Positions 5,349 through 6,831 of a DNA stretch of 6,831 nucleotides are shown here, piece by piece (positions within the stretch are counted from its first letter, which is position 1; every line of letters begins with the position of its first letter). The notes beneath the pieces are model-generated. The model saw only the letters and a program-made list of their open reading frames with translations. It made no database searches and was not told where the DNA came from. The position numbers and the translations under genes were made by a program. Source of the stretch: Bacillota bacterium (GTDB lineage Bacteria > Bacillota > Clostridia > Christensenellales > Pumilibacteraceae); assembly GCA_009787685.1 (NCBI GenBank), contig WQSV01000079.1, forward strand, positions 1-6,831, in the 5' to 3' direction.

Positions 5349-6831
5349 TTAGATTCCCTTCACTATTGTGTTCATGATTTCAGTTTCGTTTTTGAGATCG
5401 GTTATTGGGGTTCCAAAATAGTATGCTGCGAGCAATCCCGGACCCGTGTTAATACCTGTTGAGGAATAAACATCTGAAACAATAACTTCTTTGGGGGAGA
5501 TTTGCTCTTTAATATGTTTTGCAAGGATTTCTGCTTGTTCTCTTCTTGCAGAATTTGCAACGATAATTATTTGATTTTTGGCATCGACTATTGTGTTTTT
5601 CATGTATTCCACAATGACTTTATAGGCTTTTTCGTGCCCTTTTCCTTTTATTTTTCCGATGACTGAAACCATTCCATCTGCATCAAAATCGCCAAGGGTT
5701 TTAATTTTTATTAATGTTCCTAGAAACGCTTTTGCATTTGATATTCTGCCTTTCGCGGCGACATAGAACAAGTCGTCCATTGTGCCCATTTGGTGGACTG
5801 TGTTTTTGATTTGTTCAATCTTTATCGCATTCTCGTCAATTGTTAATCCTTCTTTTCTGAGTTCGCAAGCTTTTAAAATCAAGAGTCCGATTCCAACTGA
5901 ATATTTTTTTGTGTCAATAACCTTGACTTTTCTTTCTGGATATTTTTCTTCTAAAATCTTTGCGGAATTGAGCATCAAATTGTAGGACACGCTTAATTTT
6001 GATGAAAGACTAAACAGCAAAACATCTTTGCCTTTTTTTAAATATGATTCGCAAAACGCAACAACTTCGCCGATGCTCGCTGGGGCGGTTTTGTATTTTT
6101 TTGGGTTCGCCTTCAAATTGACATAGAACTCTTCGCTCGGCATATATGACCAGTCTAAAGTTGCGTCTATTTCTCTTCCGTCTGGAATTGTCATGTGGCT
6201 TTTAATATAGCCATCGACTTCAAACCTCTTTCTCATTTCCTCGCTCAAATCACAAGTCGAGTCGCAAATAATAGCATAGTCGTATGTTAGATTTTGCGTT
6301 GTTGCCATGTCATCAATTTTGGTTTCAATTGTTTCGCCAAACTCAACAAATTGATTTATTACTGATTGTGGAGTGTTGGTGTGGATATGAACTTTCAAAA
6401 CTCCTTTGTTTTGAGCAATGACGATTGAATCCCCCCAATCTTTGAGCAAGTTCACAACATCTTCTCTTGAGTAATTTTTCTTGAGTTTGATTGAGAATTC
6501 AGTGCAGTAACGATAGTCAAGTTCAAGAGCAATATTTTTTTTGCTCGATGGGGTGAAAGAAGGAAGAGTGTCGCTCTCGGCATTTTTTTCATAGAACCCT
6601 TTTCTTATGCCATCAAATATCAAATAAAAACCTGCGGCACCACTGTCAACAACACCATTTTCATGGAGAACTGGCAACAGCTCTGTCGTGTTTTTGACAC
6701 AAATAAAAATTTCTGTTGCGAATATATCAAAGAACTTTATCCATGACGAATTTTCGTCAATCTTTCTTCTTGTTCTGTCCGCACTCTCTCTCATAACCGT
6801 GAGGATTGTCCCCTCAACAGGCTTCAAAAGA
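5349..6831 (-). CDS. Fatty-acid-kinase (DAK2/FakA-like) fused to a DegV (FakB-like) domain, N-terminus off right edge
   Basis: About 493 residues are visible and the frame stays open to the right edge; the first in-window codons are internal, so the real start is outside. Residues are counted from the TTG codon at 6827. Residues 2-80 are the end of the DAK2 kinase domain: KPVEGTILTV (2-11) and GVVDSGAAGF (58-67), each close to FakA. Residues about 100-175 match the FakA middle domain, with YCTEF (C108) and VHIHT (H147, H149), the likely metal site. Residues about 183-492 are a DegV/EDD domain: ICDSTCDLS (187-195), KTAPAS (246-251), SLSSKLSVSY (273-282), DDLFYVAAKGRIS (351-363) and NTGPG (460-464). 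FakA phosphorylates a fatty acid carried by FakB/DegV to acyl-phosphate, which feeds phospholipid synthesis; the fusion would join kinase and carrier. Two DegV ligand residues differ: the TS of TSQPS is TA, and the His of HTGPG is Asn. Family assignment is firm; whether this DegV part binds fatty acid is open. Confidence 0.93.
   Translation of the reverse strand, partial: LLKPVEGTILTVMRESADRTRRKIDENSSWIKFFDIFATEIFICVKNTTELLPVLHENGVVDSGAAGFYLIFDGIRKGFYEKNAESDTLPSFTPSSKKNIALELDYRYCTEFSIKLKKNYSREDVVNLLKDWGDSIVIAQNKGVLKVHIHTNTPQSVINQFVEFGETIETKIDDMATTQNLTYDYAIICDSTCDLSEEMRKRFEVDGYIKSHMTIPDGREIDATLDWSYMPSEEFYVNLKANPKKYKTAPASIGEVVAFCESYLKKGKDVLLFSLSSKLSVSYNLMLNSAKILEEKYPERKVKVIDTKKYSVGIGLLILKACELRKEGLTIDENAIKIEQIKNTVHQMGTMDDLFYVAAKGRISNAKAFLGTLIKIKTLGDFDADGMVSVIGKIKGKGHEKAYKVIVEYMKNTIVDAKNQIIIVANSARREQAEILAKHIKEQISPKEVIVSDVYSSTGINTGPGLLAAYYFGTPITDLKNETEIMNTIVKGI

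Noticed and set aside
1..6831. CRISPR arrays, toxin-antitoxin pairs, insertion sequences, rRNA or tRNA genes, riboswitches
   Set aside because: No regularly spaced repeats, small paired genes, transposase motifs or recognisable conserved RNA structures were seen on either strand.

Overview
The window looks like a piece of a low-GC Bacillota (Firmicutes) chromosome, probably from an uncultured Clostridia-type lineage. The evidence is an AT-rich sequence, clear AGGAG-type ribosome binding sites on two genes, a fatty-acid-kinase/DegV fusion typical of Firmicutes, and a cytoplasmic GH13_20-type maltodextrin hydrolase. All visible stop codons are TAA and tryptophan is TGG, so nothing suggests a recoded genetic code. 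The exact lineage cannot be named from the sequence alone.

Every supported gene lies on the minus strand, so transcription runs from high to low coordinates. In that order they are: (1) a DAK2/FakA-like kinase part fused to a DegV fatty-acid-binding domain, with its N-terminus beyond the right edge (5349-6831); (2) a membrane-anchored alpha/beta hydrolase with Cys where the nucleophilic Ser is expected (4239-5264); (3) a neopullulanase/cyclomaltodextrinase-type alpha-glucan hydrolase (2481-4193); (4) an unrecognised 469-residue lipoprotein (821-2230); (5) a tyrosine recombinase running off the left edge (1-619).

Genes 1 to 3 are separated by 84 and 45 bases with no convincing terminator between them, so they may be co-transcribed, although their functions (lipid acyl-phosphate supply, hydrolysis, maltodextrin breakdown) do not form one obvious pathway. 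A 250-base gap, holding a weak terminator candidate, promoter candidates and a possible relic ORF of 41 codons, separates them from the lipoprotein. A 201-base gap with a very good hairpin, shaped like a minus-strand terminator, separates the lipoprotein from the recombinase. That hairpin sits only about 30 bases before the recombinase start codon, so it would be in the recombinase leader unless the gene has an unusual promoter.

Most of the window is ordinary housekeeping and metabolic sequence. The parts most worth a second look are the Cys-nucleophile hydrolase, altered ligand-site residues in the DegV domain, the orphan lipoprotein with two CGTI-centred segments, and the hairpin in front of the recombinase. 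I see no CRISPR array, RNA gene, insertion sequence or complete mobile element, and no firm evidence of a new multi-gene system.
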